Assembly: GCF_014174395.1 (NCBI RefSeq)
Contig: NZ_JABEQD010000009.1
Span: forward strand, 110,960-174,959
Direction: 5' to 3'
DNA length: 64,000 bases
Origin: Gluconacetobacter aggeris
Lineage (GTDB): Bacteria > Pseudomonadota > Alphaproteobacteria > Acetobacterales > Acetobacteraceae
Position 1 is the stretch's first letter, and each line of letters opens with the position of its first letter. The notes below the pieces were generated by a model. It was not told the origin of the DNA. It saw only the letters and a list, made by a program, of their open reading frames with translations, and searched no databases. The position numbers and the translations under genes were made by a program. Below are positions 44,259 to 53,378 of this stretch, one piece after another.

Positions 44259-44702
44259 ATGAACACCATCGCGACAGGCACCGGCGCCATCCCGCCCTTC
44301 CATCTCGCCTTTCCCGTCCGCGACATTGCGGAGGCCCGCGCATTCTATGGGGAGCTTCTGGGATGCCCGGAGGGCAGAAGCGCGCCCGACTGGGTCGATT
44401 TCGATTTTTACGGTCATCAGATCGTCGCCCACCTGGCGCCGGCGGAACTGACACCGGCACAACGCAACGAGGTCGACGACCATGCCGTGCCCGTACGGCA
44501 TTTCGGCATCGTGCTGCCCATGCCGGCCTGGCACGACATGGCGGAGAAACTGCGCGCGGCCGGCACCGCCTTCATCGTAGAGCCCTATATTCGCTTCAAG
44601 GGACAACCGGGCGAGCAGGCCACAATGTTCTTCCAGGACCCCAGCGGAAACGCGATCGAAATCAAGGCATTTGCCGATATCGGGCAGCTTTTCGCCAAAT
44701 AG
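44259..44702 (+). CDS. VOC-superfamily protein (glyoxalase/dioxygenase-like)
   Basis: A 147-residue protein with two beta-alpha-beta-beta-beta modules. The first opens with FHLAFPVRDIAEARAFYGELLGC and the second has RHFGIVLPMPAWHDMAEKL and ATMFFQDPSGNAIEIKAF. His near residue 15 and Glu in NAIEIK are likely metal ligands. This is the small VOC type found in glyoxalase I, fosfomycin-resistance and extradiol dioxygenase families; the exact reaction cannot be told. An aagga ribosome-binding site precedes the ATG. It seems monocistronic. Confidence 0.85.
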   Translation: MNTIATGTGAIPPFHLAFPVRDIAEARAFYGELLGCPEGRSAPDWVDFDFYGHQIVAHLAPAELTPAQRNEVDDHAVPVRHFGIVLPMPAWHDMAEKLRAAGTAFIVEPYIRFKGQPGEQATMFFQDPSGNAIEIKAFADIGQLFAK

Positions 44703-44724
44703 TCCCCGGCAGGGCCGGCGCCGG

Positions 44725-45684
44725 TCAGGCGCCGGGCGGCTGCACGCAGTGCGCCGGCGTCCGCCCCGCCAGCGCATCGATGACCTGCTGCGCGCAGAGC
44801 ATCGCGGTCCGGCGCAGGGCCTCGCCCGTCGCGCCTCCAAGATGCGGCGTCAGGATCAGGCCGGGCGCCGATAGTACCGGGTCATGCGCAAGCGGGGGTT
44901 CCCGTACCAGAACGTCCAGTGCCGCCCCGGCCAGCGTTCCGGCCTGCAGGGCCGCGACCAGGGCGACACTGTCGATCGCGGTGCCACGGCTGGTATTGAC
45001 GAGCAGCGCACCCGGTTTCAGCAGGGCCAGGGCGGCGGCGTCGATCGGGGTCGCCCCCGCAGCGCCCGCCGGCCGATGGAGGGAGACGATGTCCGCGCTG
45101 CGCAACAGCGCCTCCACCCCGTCCACCCGCATGACGCCGGCCTGCGCAAAGACCGCGTCCGGCACGTTGGGCGACCAGGCCACCACCCGCATGCCGAACC
45201 CCGCCCCCGCCATCGCCGCCACATGCCGGGCGATCGCGCCGAAACCAATCAGGCCCAACGTCTTGCCGGCCAGTTCAATCCCGCCGGCCGCATAGCGGAA
45301 ATCCCACTGCCCGTCGCGAACGGCCCGGTCGGCAACGGGAATGCGCCGTGCGGCCGCCAGGATCAGCCCCATGGTCAGTTCCGCGACCGAGCGGCTGTTC
45401 GTATTGGGCGCGTTGGTCACCCAGATCCCCCGTTCCGCCGCTGCGGCAACCGCGATCCTGTTGGTGCCCGAGCCGTGACAGGCGACAAGGCGCAGATTGG
45501 GCGCGGCGCGGATGGCGGCTTCATCGAATCCGAGGTCGCGGGTAATGACAGCCTCGGCGCCGCCGATTTCAGCGGTTGCCGCCTCCATCGTCGCGCGGCT
45601 GGCATAGCGCGTGGCAACGCCGGCGCCATTCAGATACGCCACCGCGTCGGGATGGATCGGCTGGGTGATGAAACAGGTGGCCAC
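44725..45684 (-). CDS. D-isomer-specific 2-hydroxyacid dehydrogenase
   Basis: A 319-residue NAD(P)-dependent dehydrogenase of the SerA/hydroxypyruvate reductase family. The nucleotide-binding loop is KTLGLIGFGAIARHVAAMA near residue 145. Catalytic residues appear as Arg in LLVNTSRGTAIDSVALV, Glu in LDVLVREPPL and His in LTPHLGGAT. The N-terminal catalytic lobe includes RLVACHGSGTNRI. The substrate may be D-glycerate, glyoxylate or a related hydroxyacid. It follows the broken CapA gene by 4 bp and probably shared an operon with it. Confidence 0.9.
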   Translation of the reverse strand: MATCFITQPIHPDAVAYLNGAGVATRYASRATMEAATAEIGGAEAVITRDLGFDEAAIRAAPNLRLVACHGSGTNRIAVAAAAERGIWVTNAPNTNSRSVAELTMGLILAAARRIPVADRAVRDGQWDFRYAAGGIELAGKTLGLIGFGAIARHVAAMAGAGFGMRVVAWSPNVPDAVFAQAGVMRVDGVEALLRSADIVSLHRPAGAAGATPIDAAALALLKPGALLVNTSRGTAIDSVALVAALQAGTLAGAALDVLVREPPLAHDPVLSAPGLILTPHLGGATGEALRRTAMLCAQQVIDALAGRTPAHCVQPPGA

Positions 45685-45688
45685 GGCG

Positions 45689-46545
45689 TTATCCTTCCAT
45701 CCCGACCGCTGCGGGCATGAGGGGGAGTCGGATCGCCCCGTCCGCGACCGTCATCTCGGTACCGAAGGGGCGGGACAAAGCGGCAAAAGCCTCGAGAATG
45801 CGCCTGGCCCAGGCACCCTGGGCCAGCATCGGCGTCCCGCGACGATGCGCCGGGCGCCCCAGCCCCAGCGAAACCGGATGGATGTCGATCCCCCGCAGCA
45901 TGTCCCCCTCATAGAGGCAGACCGGCACCACGCTGTCCCAGAAGCGCTGATCGGCAGGGAAACCCTTGCGGTCGTTTTCGCCGCGTTCCTTGTAGAGGCG
46001 ATGCGGCGTGACATCGGGCACGCAACGATAGGCAGCGTAGGAATCCATCGGCAGGCGCGCGACGCGTTCGTTCTGGCCGATGACATTGCCCAGGCCGAGA
46101 AAGAGCGGGCGACCGCGATACAGTTCCAGCCCGCGCAGCAGATGCGGGCCGTGACAGACGACGATATCCGCCCCCGCATCCACCGCCGCGCGCGTGACGG
46201 CGCGCAGGAAATCGTCCGGACTTTCGACATCCGGGACGCCATCGGCATTATATCCGCTTTCATGCGCATGCACGCTCACGATCACGACGTCCGACACCAG
46301 GCGCGCCTCGCCGATCCAGCGCGCGATATCCGCGACATCCTGGGCATCGGCCTCCGTACGGACGCGGGCGGAAACGCGAATCCCAGCCGGATCTTTTCAT
46401 CCGGCACATGCCCAAGGCCCAACCGTTCGTAAATCCGGGTCAGATGGGCCAGATCGTCCGCCGTCACACCATGCGTGCGCGTGACATGCAGCGGATTGAC
46501 GCCTGGGCGGCCCGTCCTCAGCGTCGCCGGCGGCATGACGGTCAT
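45689..46545 (-). pseudogene. CapA-family (PgsA-like) metallophosphatase remnant, 5'-truncated and frameshifted
   Basis: The C-terminal part (202 codons from 46297) reads as CapA: VVIVSVHAHESGYN, ADIVVCHGPHLLRGLELYRGRPLFLGLGN. The preceding segment, in another frame from 46545, continues the same family (LRTGRPGVNPLHVTRTHGVT, YERLGLGH). The frame changes near 46375-46390; reading through a one-base shift joins them as RVSARVRTEADAQDVADIARWIG. The first ~180 residues of a normal CapA domain are missing, because the LysR gene occupies that position with a 4-bp overlap. CapA proteins take part in polyglutamate or cell-surface polymer metabolism. This copy is probably inactive. Confidence 0.75.
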
Positions 46546-47447
46546 GGAGCCCGCTCCCCGTCCCCCACGTCGGACAGAAGCGCGTCCGCGGGACTGGCCT
46601 GCTCCAGATGGGCGATCAGGGCGTCCAGGGCGGGAGAGGTCCAGCTCAGCATCGTCAGCACCCCGATCTCGCGCAGGATCATGTGCTCCCCCAGGGGGAC
46701 CACGCGGATATTCGGCATGGCGCGGACAGCCAGGATGTACGGAACGATGGCAACGCCCATGCCGCAGGCGACCATCTGCAGGATGGCATGGACTTCCTCC
46801 GTCTCGATCGCGGTATTCGGCACGATGCCCTGCGCCTGCAGGAAGCGATCGACGGTCCGGCCACCGAACGACCGACGGTCGTAACGGATGAAGGGCTGGC
46901 CGACGATGATCTGCCGCCAGTCGCCCGGCGCCAGATGCGCCGGAACGACCAGCACGAAATTCTGCCTGGCCAGAGGATGCCATCCCAGATGCGGCATCAG
47001 CCCGAAAGGCGGCCGCACGATGATGACGGCATCGAGTTCACCGGCATCCAGGCGCTCCATCAGGCCCATCGACACGCCCGGCACGATATGAAGCGTGAGC
47101 GCGGGATAATCCGCCCTCAGGCTGGCCACCGCAGGGGCCAGAATCGTCGTGTGTGTGGTCGAAATGGCCCCGACACGCAGCCGTCCATGCACGACCATTT
47201 CGGCCGCCGGGTCCCGCATCTTGTCAAACAGGGCGAGAATATCCTCCGCATGACCAAGGGACAGACGCCCGGCCGCGCTCAGGGTCACCGACCGCCCGGT
47301 GCGCTCGAACAGGGCATGGCCCAGTTCCTGCTCCAGCCGCCTGATCTGCGCGCTGACGGCGGATTGCGTCAGCCCGACACGGTCCGCGGCGGCAGCAAAA
47401 CTTCCAAGCCGGGCGGCTGCGGAAAACGTGCGAAGTTCCGAGATCAT
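46542..47447 (-). CDS. LysR-family transcriptional regulator
   Basis: A 301-residue regulator with the HTH region AARLGSFAAAADRVGLTQSAVSAQIRRLEQELG and an effector domain from about residue 90 (RLRVGAISTTHTTILAPAVASL). CGMGVAIVPYILA near residue 225 is the usual C-terminal lobe motif. It is divergent from the TonB receptor that opens the lactam/amide locus and upstream of the CapA/dehydrogenase genes on its own strand, so it could control either. Confidence 0.92.
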   Translation of the reverse strand: MISELRTFSAAARLGSFAAAADRVGLTQSAVSAQIRRLEQELGHALFERTGRSVTLSAAGRLSLGHAEDILALFDKMRDPAAEMVVHGRLRVGAISTTHTTILAPAVASLRADYPALTLHIVPGVSMGLMERLDAGELDAVIIVRPPFGLMPHLGWHPLARQNFVLVVPAHLAPGDWRQIIVGQPFIRYDRRSFGGRTVDRFLQAQGIVPNTAIETEEVHAILQMVACGMGVAIVPYILAVRAMPNIRVVPLGEHMILREIGVLTMLSWTSPALDALIAHLEQASPADALLSDVGDGERAP

Positions 47448-47757
47448 GGACCGACAATCAATTATTTTGTCTCTTACATCAATAATAATGCGATATTTTT
47501 GTCTCTCAGTTTCGTTCTACATTCAGCACAAAGAGAGGGTCAAGGAGATTGCGCATATCCGGCCATGGCTGACCTTATAAATTTCCCTTATAAAATCATA
47601 ATTTTCTGAATATTTATTCATCTTGCACCATAAAAAACTCTTCCGCGGTCATAAAAAATCTTGAAGAGCCATTTGGTTTCGTGCTCGTTATGTGTGCGAT
47701 TTGGATATGTTTCACACATGACCGCGGCAGTCTGCCGCCTAACGCATTCAGGAAGCT
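47448..47757. other. 310-bp AT-rich divergent promoter region
   Basis: It lies between the LysR gene (minus) and the TonB receptor gene (plus) and is strikingly AT-rich at 47455-47665. It holds nested inverted repeats (47643-47727) next to the receptor start. No small ORF or RNA gene was recognised. Confidence 0.6.
47643..47727. promoter_or_regulatory. nested inverted repeats upstream of the TonB receptor
   Basis: Outer arms: CCGCGGTCAT (47643-47652) and its exact complement (47718-47727). Inner arms: ATGTGTG (47690-47696) and its exact complement (47713-47719), 16 bases apart. The right ends overlap and lie about 37 bp before the receptor start. They may be LysR-type operator sites or an mRNA hairpin. 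Confidence 0.45.
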
Positions 47758-47763
47758 GTGACG

Positions 47764-50385
47764 ATGCCAATGCATTCCGGGGCGAGGACTTTTCTACTCG
47801 GCAGCGCCGCGATGGGCGCGCTTCTGCTTCAGGGTGCCTTCGGCCCCGCATGTGCAGCCACGGCATCCCCCCAGCAGTCCGAGGCGACACACCTCCGCAA
47901 GCCCGCACGGCATGCGCCCGCCGCCGACACGCATGGCGTCACCGCGCAAGGCGCCACCCACCGGCAGGCTGCCGATAGCGCCGCGATCAGCAGCGCGCTC
48001 AAGGCCTCGTCCGAGGATATCACCGTCAGCGCCACGGCCGCGCCCGGCAACAATGTGCTTTCGACCTCGACACGACGCCACAGCACGACGCAGGTGACGG
48101 TCATCAGCGCATCGGACCTCAAGGCCACCGGCCAGACCAACCTGATCCAGGCATTATCGCAGATGATGCCATCCGTTTCGGCACCCCCGCTGCCGGGCGT
48201 GGGCAATAATGCATTCGTGCAGACGATGCAGTTGCGCGGCCTGTCCGCCGACCAGACACTGATCCTGGTGAACGGGCATCGCCGGCATCTGGGCGCCAAC
48301 TTCAATGCGAACGCCGGACCGAACTGGGGCACGGAACCTGCCGATATCTCCATGATTCCGGTCGGCGCGGTCGACCATATCGAAGTCATTACAGAAGGGG
48401 CAACCGCGCTCTACGGCCAGGATGCGATCGCGGGCGCGGTCAATATCGTCCTGAAGGAGGATACGCAGGGCCTCTCGGCCGATTTCAAGAACAGCGGCTA
48501 TTACGCAGGCGATGGCCAGGCCCTGGACGGCTCGATCACCAAGGGGTTCGCGATCGGCCGCCACGGCGGTTATCTCGACCTCTCCGCCCAGATCACCCAT
48601 CAATTGCCGACCTCGCGCACGGGCGACTACATCAATCCCGCGACCTATCCCAACGATCTGTATTATGCATTGCCCGGCGGCCAGGCCGATCCGCGCACGG
48701 CCGCGCTGGGCCGCAACGTCCAGCGCATTCTGGGCATCCCGAAGCAGACGCGTGAGTCGATTTCCGCCAATATGGGCATTCCCATCACCGACAGCATCAA
48801 GTTCTACTCGACCGACACCTATGGGCACCGACGCGTCAACGCGGCCGAGAATTTCCGTTCCGCGGCAGACGACCTGACCGTCAACGCAATCTGGCCGAAC
48901 GGCATGCAGCCCTATCTCGACCTGGAGGAAAATGATTTCGAGGTCGATAACGGCTTCAAGGGCACGACGGCCGGCTTCAACTGGGACACTTATGTCAATT
49001 ATGGCCGCGACATCCAGCGCTACTGGATGCAGGACACCGACAACCCCACTTATGGCGTGAACAGCCCGACGAAATTCGCTACCGGTTCGGCCGTCACCAG
49101 CCAGTTGACGGCCGGCTTCAGGGCCTCGCACGCGCTCCGCCTGGGCTTCCTGCCCAAGCTGGCCAATGTGGAGTTCGGCGCGGAATATCGTCGCGACATG
49201 TTCGCCATGGGGCCGGGCGTCTACGAATCCTATGGCAACGGGGGCGTTCCGATCCTGGAAGGACCGAACGCCGGCAAGGCGGCCAATCCGGGGTCGGCCG
49301 ACCACGCGGGCAATCCCCCGCTGGCCGTCACCAACCAGAACCGCGACGTCTATGACGGGCACGTCAATCTCGATTTCTACGTCCTGCCGCGTTGGGAATG
49401 GACGTTGGGCGGTCGCGCGACCAGCTATAACAACCTGGCCACCGTGACGACGGGGTCGGTCGGCACGCGCTATAATTTCTCCGACCGGTTCGCGCTGCGG
49501 GCCAGCATTAACAGCGGTTATCGTCCCCCCACACTCGGTCAGGAATATTATTTCTACTCGGCGCCTTTTGCGACCTATTCGATCGACCAGCTTCCCAGCA
49601 CCAGCGCGCCGGCCCGCGCCCTCGGCGCCCAGGCGCTGAAGGGCGAGTATTCCCGCAGCTACAGCGTAGGCGTCGATGCAACCCCGGTCGACAACTGGCA
49701 TGTCACGGGAAATCTCTATTACATCGCAATCAACGACCGCCTGGCCAGCACCACGACACTGGGCGGCGCCGGTGTGGGGAGATTGCTGGCCAATGCCGGT
49801 CTGGGCAATGTAACCTATGCCTCGTACTACACGAATCCAGTCAATACGGCGACCTACGGGGGCGACATCGCAACCGACTACACCCTCCACACCAAACGGC
49901 TGGGAACATTCCGTTTCGCGTTCAGCGTCAGCCTGACCGACAACGAGATCCGCAGCTCCAATGCGGTGCCCCAGGTTCTTCAGAGCATGAACCTGGCATA
50001 TTTCAATCAATATGCCCGGACCGTCCTGCTGCACTCGGCGCCCAAGAACCGCGAAAACCTGAGCGTGAACTGGAGCTGGGGCAGATGGTCGGCCTTCATT
50101 CAGGAATCACGCTACGGCTCGCTGATCTATGCGGCGACACCCAGCCTGCCGACCAATCTGTGGCTTGTCGAGCGACCCGCCTTCATCACCAACATCGAAG
50201 TCTCCTACAGGATTTTGCCGCAATGGACCGTCGCGGTCGGCGCCAACAACCTTGGCGACAAATATCCCACGCGCCTGAGTCCGAAATCGATCGCCACGTC
50301 TTTCAACGCCTATAAATATTCGTTCTTTTCGCCCTACGGCTTCAACGGTGGCATGTATTATGTACGAACGGGCCTGAATTTCTGA
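47764..50385 (+). CDS. TonB-dependent outer-membrane receptor
   Basis: An 873-residue receptor. ATG 47764 is chosen because aggaag lies 8 bases upstream; GTG 47758 is too close to it. The signal peptide has the core FLLGSAAMGALLLQGAFG and ends near ACAATA. The plug (about 90-225) has TQVTVISASDLKATGQTNLIQAL, MQLRGLSADQTLILVNGHRRH and ITEGATALYGQDAIAGAVNIVLK. The barrel ends GGMYYVRTGLNF with terminal Phe. This is the iron.complex/vitamin-like subclass that often takes up organic solutes. It heads the locus with MFS and Pxp genes, suggesting import of their substrate. Confidence 0.92.
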   Translation: MPMHSGARTFLLGSAAMGALLLQGAFGPACAATASPQQSEATHLRKPARHAPAADTHGVTAQGATHRQAADSAAISSALKASSEDITVSATAAPGNNVLSTSTRRHSTTQVTVISASDLKATGQTNLIQALSQMMPSVSAPPLPGVGNNAFVQTMQLRGLSADQTLILVNGHRRHLGANFNANAGPNWGTEPADISMIPVGAVDHIEVITEGATALYGQDAIAGAVNIVLKEDTQGLSADFKNSGYYAGDGQALDGSITKGFAIGRHGGYLDLSAQITHQLPTSRTGDYINPATYPNDLYYALPGGQADPRTAALGRNVQRILGIPKQTRESISANMGIPITDSIKFYSTDTYGHRRVNAAENFRSAADDLTVNAIWPNGMQPYLDLEENDFEVDNGFKGTTAGFNWDTYVNYGRDIQRYWMQDTDNPTYGVNSPTKFATGSAVTSQLTAGFRASHALRLGFLPKLANVEFGAEYRRDMFAMGPGVYESYGNGGVPILEGPNAGKAANPGSADHAGNPPLAVTNQNRDVYDGHVNLDFYVLPRWEWTLGGRATSYNNLATVTTGSVGTRYNFSDRFALRASINSGYRPPTLGQEYYFYSAPFATYSIDQLPSTSAPARALGAQALKGEYSRSYSVGVDATPVDNWHVTGNLYYIAINDRLASTTTLGGAGVGRLLANAGLGNVTYASYYTNPVNTATYGGDIATDYTLHTKRLGTFRFAFSVSLTDNEIRSSNAVPQVLQSMNLAYFNQYARTVLLHSAPKNRENLSVNWSWGRWSAFIQESRYGSLIYAATPSLPTNLWLVERPAFITNIEVSYRILPQWTVAVGANNLGDKYPTRLSPKSIATSFNAYKYSFFSPYGFNGGMYYVRTGLNF

Positions 50386-50390
50386 CCGCC

Positions 50391-50464
50391 CTGCTGAAAA
50401 TGCGCCTGGACGAAAGCAGCCTTGCCGGCCGCGTTCACCCACTCGGCCGCATTTTCCAGACAGG
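50391..50464. repeat. interspersed palindromic element, copy C (degenerate)
   Basis: About 74 bp directly after the TonB receptor stop. The ends CTGCTGAAAATGCG and CGCATTTTCCAGACAG are imperfect inverted copies of each other and match the ends of the element at 11298-11460. The interior differs. It probably also acts as a transcript end. Confidence 0.55.
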
Positions 50465-50495
50465 TTCCCACACGCAGTTCACAGGATAGCGCCCT

Positions 50496-51752
50496 TTGCT
50501 GAATATCGTCCGCCCCGATGTCATGACACCGCGTCCTTTCCGCTACGTGATCTATGCGCTGGCGGTTGCGATGTGCGTCATCTGCTATGGGGACCGGGCG
50601 GCGCTTTCGGCCGGAATGCCGTCGATTGCCCATGAATTCGGCCTGACGCCAGGCGAAATCGGCTGGGTGCTGTCCAGCTTTCTCTGGTCCTATTTCATCC
50701 TGAACCTGCCCAGCGCGATCCTGCTGGACCGGCTGGGCGCGCGCACTGTCGGGGCCCTGGCGGTGGCGCTGTGGTCAATGGCCATGATCCTGGGCAGCCT
50801 GGTGGCCACCATTCCGGCCTTCATCGCCACGCGCGTGCTGCTGGGCATTGGCGAGGCCCCGACCTTCTCCCTGGGCAACAAGGTGGTGCGGGCCTGGGCG
50901 CCTCCCAACGAGCGCGGCCTGATGATGACGGCCTTTATCTGCGGCATTCCGATCGGCCTGGCATCCGGCGCCGCGGCAGGCGCATGGCTGATCGCGCATT
51001 TCGGCTGGCGGCCCGCCTTCGGCATTCTGGGGGCGGGCGGTCTGCTGTGGTCGGTGGCCTGGTGGTTCGCCCATCCCGCGCAGGCGGAACGCATCCACAC
51101 GACGCGGCACGGAATCCTGTCCGTGCCGACATTGTTCGCTTCGTCCTCGTTCTGGGGCATCGTCATCGCCCAATGCTGCGCCAATTACGCAAATTTCCTG
51201 CTGATGTCATGGCTGCCGCTGATGCTGCGGCAGGTGCTGCACCTGGACATGGTGCAGGCAGGGACCGATACCGCCTATTGCTATTTCGGGGCCGCGGTCC
51301 TGTCTCTCACCGCGGGCAAGGCCGGCGAACGGCTGATGGCCGGGCAGCCGCTGCTCCGTGGCGCGCGCCGCCATGTCGTGGCCGTCTTTCTGGTCCTGGC
51401 CGCGCTGATGGGATTGCTGCCGTTCTGCACCACCGCCGGTACGATCATTCCCCTGCTGGCCGTGTCCATGGCCTTCATGGCCGCGGGAACAGGGGCCAAC
51501 ATGGCGCTGCTGGCTGATCTGGTCGCGGAGCACGACCTGCTGGGATCGGTCACTGGCCTGACATTGACCTTCAGCAACGGCCTGGGAATCGCCGCACCCA
51601 TCATGACGGGCTATCTGCTGCAGGCCACGGGCAACTTCCATGACGTCTTCTACATCACCGCTGGCATCCTCCTGTGCGGCGCGGCGGCGGCGCTGACGAT
51701 GCCACACCGCACGATCCATGCCCGGCCCGTCGCGCAGGACGCGGCAGGATGA
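50496..51752 (+). CDS. MFS transporter (ACS/anion:cation symporter type)
   Basis: A 418-residue transporter with about 12 hydrophobic helices. It opens YVIYALAVAMCVICYGDRAALSAGMPSIAHEFGLTPGEIGWVLSSFLWSY, the ACS-family pattern of GudP/ExuT/TtuB, followed by LDRLGARTV (motif A). Members import organic acids such as glucarate, tartrate or phthalate. The TTG start at 50496 has an agga site 10 bases upstream; ATG 50523 is an alternative. Its stop overlaps pxpB by 4 bp (ATGA), so transport and the Pxp genes are coupled. Confidence 0.88.
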   Translation: MLNIVRPDVMTPRPFRYVIYALAVAMCVICYGDRAALSAGMPSIAHEFGLTPGEIGWVLSSFLWSYFILNLPSAILLDRLGARTVGALAVALWSMAMILGSLVATIPAFIATRVLLGIGEAPTFSLGNKVVRAWAPPNERGLMMTAFICGIPIGLASGAAAGAWLIAHFGWRPAFGILGAGGLLWSVAWWFAHPAQAERIHTTRHGILSVPTLFASSSFWGIVIAQCCANYANFLLMSWLPLMLRQVLHLDMVQAGTDTAYCYFGAAVLSLTAGKAGERLMAGQPLLRGARRHVVAVFLVLAALMGLLPFCTTAGTIIPLLAVSMAFMAAGTGANMALLADLVAEHDLLGSVTGLTLTFSNGLGIAAPIMTGYLLQATGNFHDVFYITAGILLCGAAAALTMPHRTIHARPVAQDAAG

Positions 51753-52390
51753 TCCGCCTGAGCATGGCCGGTACCGGCGCCATCCTGCTGGACGCCGCCA
51801 TGGGCCCGTTCGACGCCGCAACGCAGCGCCGGATCTGGGCAGCGGCACGCGCCCTGGGCGGCGCACCGTCAGTCGTGCAGGCGGTGCCGGGGGTCAACAA
51901 CCTGCTGGTCACGTTCGATGCGCTCCACACCGAACCCGATGCGGTCGAACAGATGATCCGCCAGGCCTGGACCGCCGCCGCCGCCGAGGAAATCCCGGCG
52001 CGCGAGGTCGAAATCCCCGTCACCTATGGCGGCGCCTTCGGCGAGGATCTGGCCCTGGTGGCGAAGCATGCCGGCCTGTCGGAGGAGGCAACCATCGCCG
52101 CGCACCTGGCCGGGCGCTACAGCGTGGCCGCCATCGGGGCGATGGCGGGCTTTGCCTACATGACCGGGCTGGACCCGCGCCTGGCCGTGCCGCGTCGCGA
52201 TACGCCCCGCCTGAGCGTGGAATGCGGGGCGGTGGTGGTGGGCGGGGGCCAGGCGGGCGTCATGCCCTGCACCGCGCCCTCCGGCTGGCACATCATCGGG
52301 CGGACGACCCTGCCGCTGTTCGACCCGCACCGCCCGGACCCGGGCTTCCTGCGCATTGGCGACACCGTACGCTTCACGAGGGTCGCATGA
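51749..52390 (+). CDS. pxpB: 5-oxoprolinase subunit PxpB (KipI/AHS1 family)
   Basis: A 213-residue protein. The family shows as GVNNLLVTFDAL near the N-terminus, VEIPVTYGGAFGEDLALVAKHAGLS, the IGAMAGFAYMTGLDPRLAVPRRDTPRL block and GWHIIGRTTLPLFD near the end. PxpB and PxpC together form the part of prokaryotic 5-oxoprolinase that is homologous to the carboxyltransferase region of urea carboxylase. ATGA overlaps join it to the MFS gene before and pxpC after, so the subunits are made together. Confidence 0.92.
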   Translation: MIRLSMAGTGAILLDAAMGPFDAATQRRIWAAARALGGAPSVVQAVPGVNNLLVTFDALHTEPDAVEQMIRQAWTAAAAEEIPAREVEIPVTYGGAFGEDLALVAKHAGLSEEATIAAHLAGRYSVAAIGAMAGFAYMTGLDPRLAVPRRDTPRLSVECGAVVVGGGQAGVMPCTAPSGWHIIGRTTLPLFDPHRPDPGFLRIGDTVRFTRVA

Positions 52391-53358
52391 TCGAAATCCT
52401 CGCCAATTCGGCGCTGAACACCATTCAGGACCGGGGCCGCCCCAGGGCCATGACCCTGGGTGTCGCGCGGGGCGGAGCCATGGACATGCTGGCCCTGGCC
52501 TGCGGCAACATGGTGCTGGGCAACGAGCCGGACGCGGCGGGGATCGAGATCGCCTTCTTCCCGTTCCGTCTCCGTTTCCTGGATGATCGCGCCTTTGCCG
52601 TCACCGGCGCGCGCGGCCCCGTCCGGCTGGATGGTGTCGACCTGCCGCCCGACTGGGCCATGATCGCGCGGGCCGGGCAGACGCTGCACTGCGACGCTCC
52701 GACCGAGGGATGCCGCACCTATGTCACCATCGCGGGCGGAATCGACGTGCCCCTGGTGCTCGGCGCCCGTTCCACCGACCTGAAGGGCGGTTTCGGGGGG
52801 CTGGAAGGGCGCGCGCTGCAAAAGGGCGACCGGCTGCCTTGCGGCATGCCCGCGACGCCCGGCATACCCCCGCACGGCTACGGCCTGGCGGTCCGATGCC
52901 CGATGCCCGACGCTGACGCCACGCGCGTGCGCGTGCTGCCCGCCGCCGAATATGATGATTTCACCGCCGAAGCGCGGCATGCATTCTTCCAGACCGCCTG
53001 GCGGCTGACGCCGAGCGCCAACCGCACGGGCTATCGTCTGGAGGGCACGCCCCTGGCCCAGCAACGGCCGCTGAACCTGTTTTCACACGGGATCGTGCCC
53101 GGAACGGTCCAGGTCCCCCCTGCCGGACAGCCGATCGTCCAGATGGCCGACGCCAATACCTGCGGCGGGTATCCGAAGATCGCCACCATCATCGAATCCG
53201 ACCTGCGCCTGCTGGCCCAGACCCGCGTGAACGGCCGCATCCGCTTCGTCGAGACCACGCGCGCGGACGCCATCGCCGCGCTGCGGACCGAGGCCCGGGA
53301 CCAGGCACGCCGCGCGGACGCGTTCGCCCATCTGCGCCACATGCTGATCCCGGCATGA
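52387..53358 (+). CDS. pxpC: 5-oxoprolinase subunit PxpC (KipA/AHS2 family)
   Basis: A 323-residue protein from ATG 52387, inside the pxpB stop. It opens IEILANSALNTIQDRGRPRAM, then GGAMDMLALACGNMVLGN, and later VTIAGGIDVPLVLGARSTDLKGGFGGLEGRAL. The SANRTGYRLEGTPL and QMADANTCGGYPKIATI motifs are characteristic of AHS2. It is the larger partner of PxpB. As in urea carboxylase, this half may bind the amide or lactam substrate. It is followed 20 bp later by pxpA. Confidence 0.92.
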   Translation: MIEILANSALNTIQDRGRPRAMTLGVARGGAMDMLALACGNMVLGNEPDAAGIEIAFFPFRLRFLDDRAFAVTGARGPVRLDGVDLPPDWAMIARAGQTLHCDAPTEGCRTYVTIAGGIDVPLVLGARSTDLKGGFGGLEGRALQKGDRLPCGMPATPGIPPHGYGLAVRCPMPDADATRVRVLPAAEYDDFTAEARHAFFQTAWRLTPSANRTGYRLEGTPLAQQRPLNLFSHGIVPGTVQVPPAGQPIVQMADANTCGGYPKIATIIESDLRLLAQTRVNGRIRFVETTRADAIAALRTEARDQARRADAFAHLRHMLIPA

Positions 53359-53378
53359 TTCTACAGGAGACCGTCCCC

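Noticed and set aside
46282..46983. Separate gene overlapping the LysR gene on the minus strand
   Set aside because: Only its last ~90 codons look like protein (CapA remnant); the rest is the LysR gene read out of frame.
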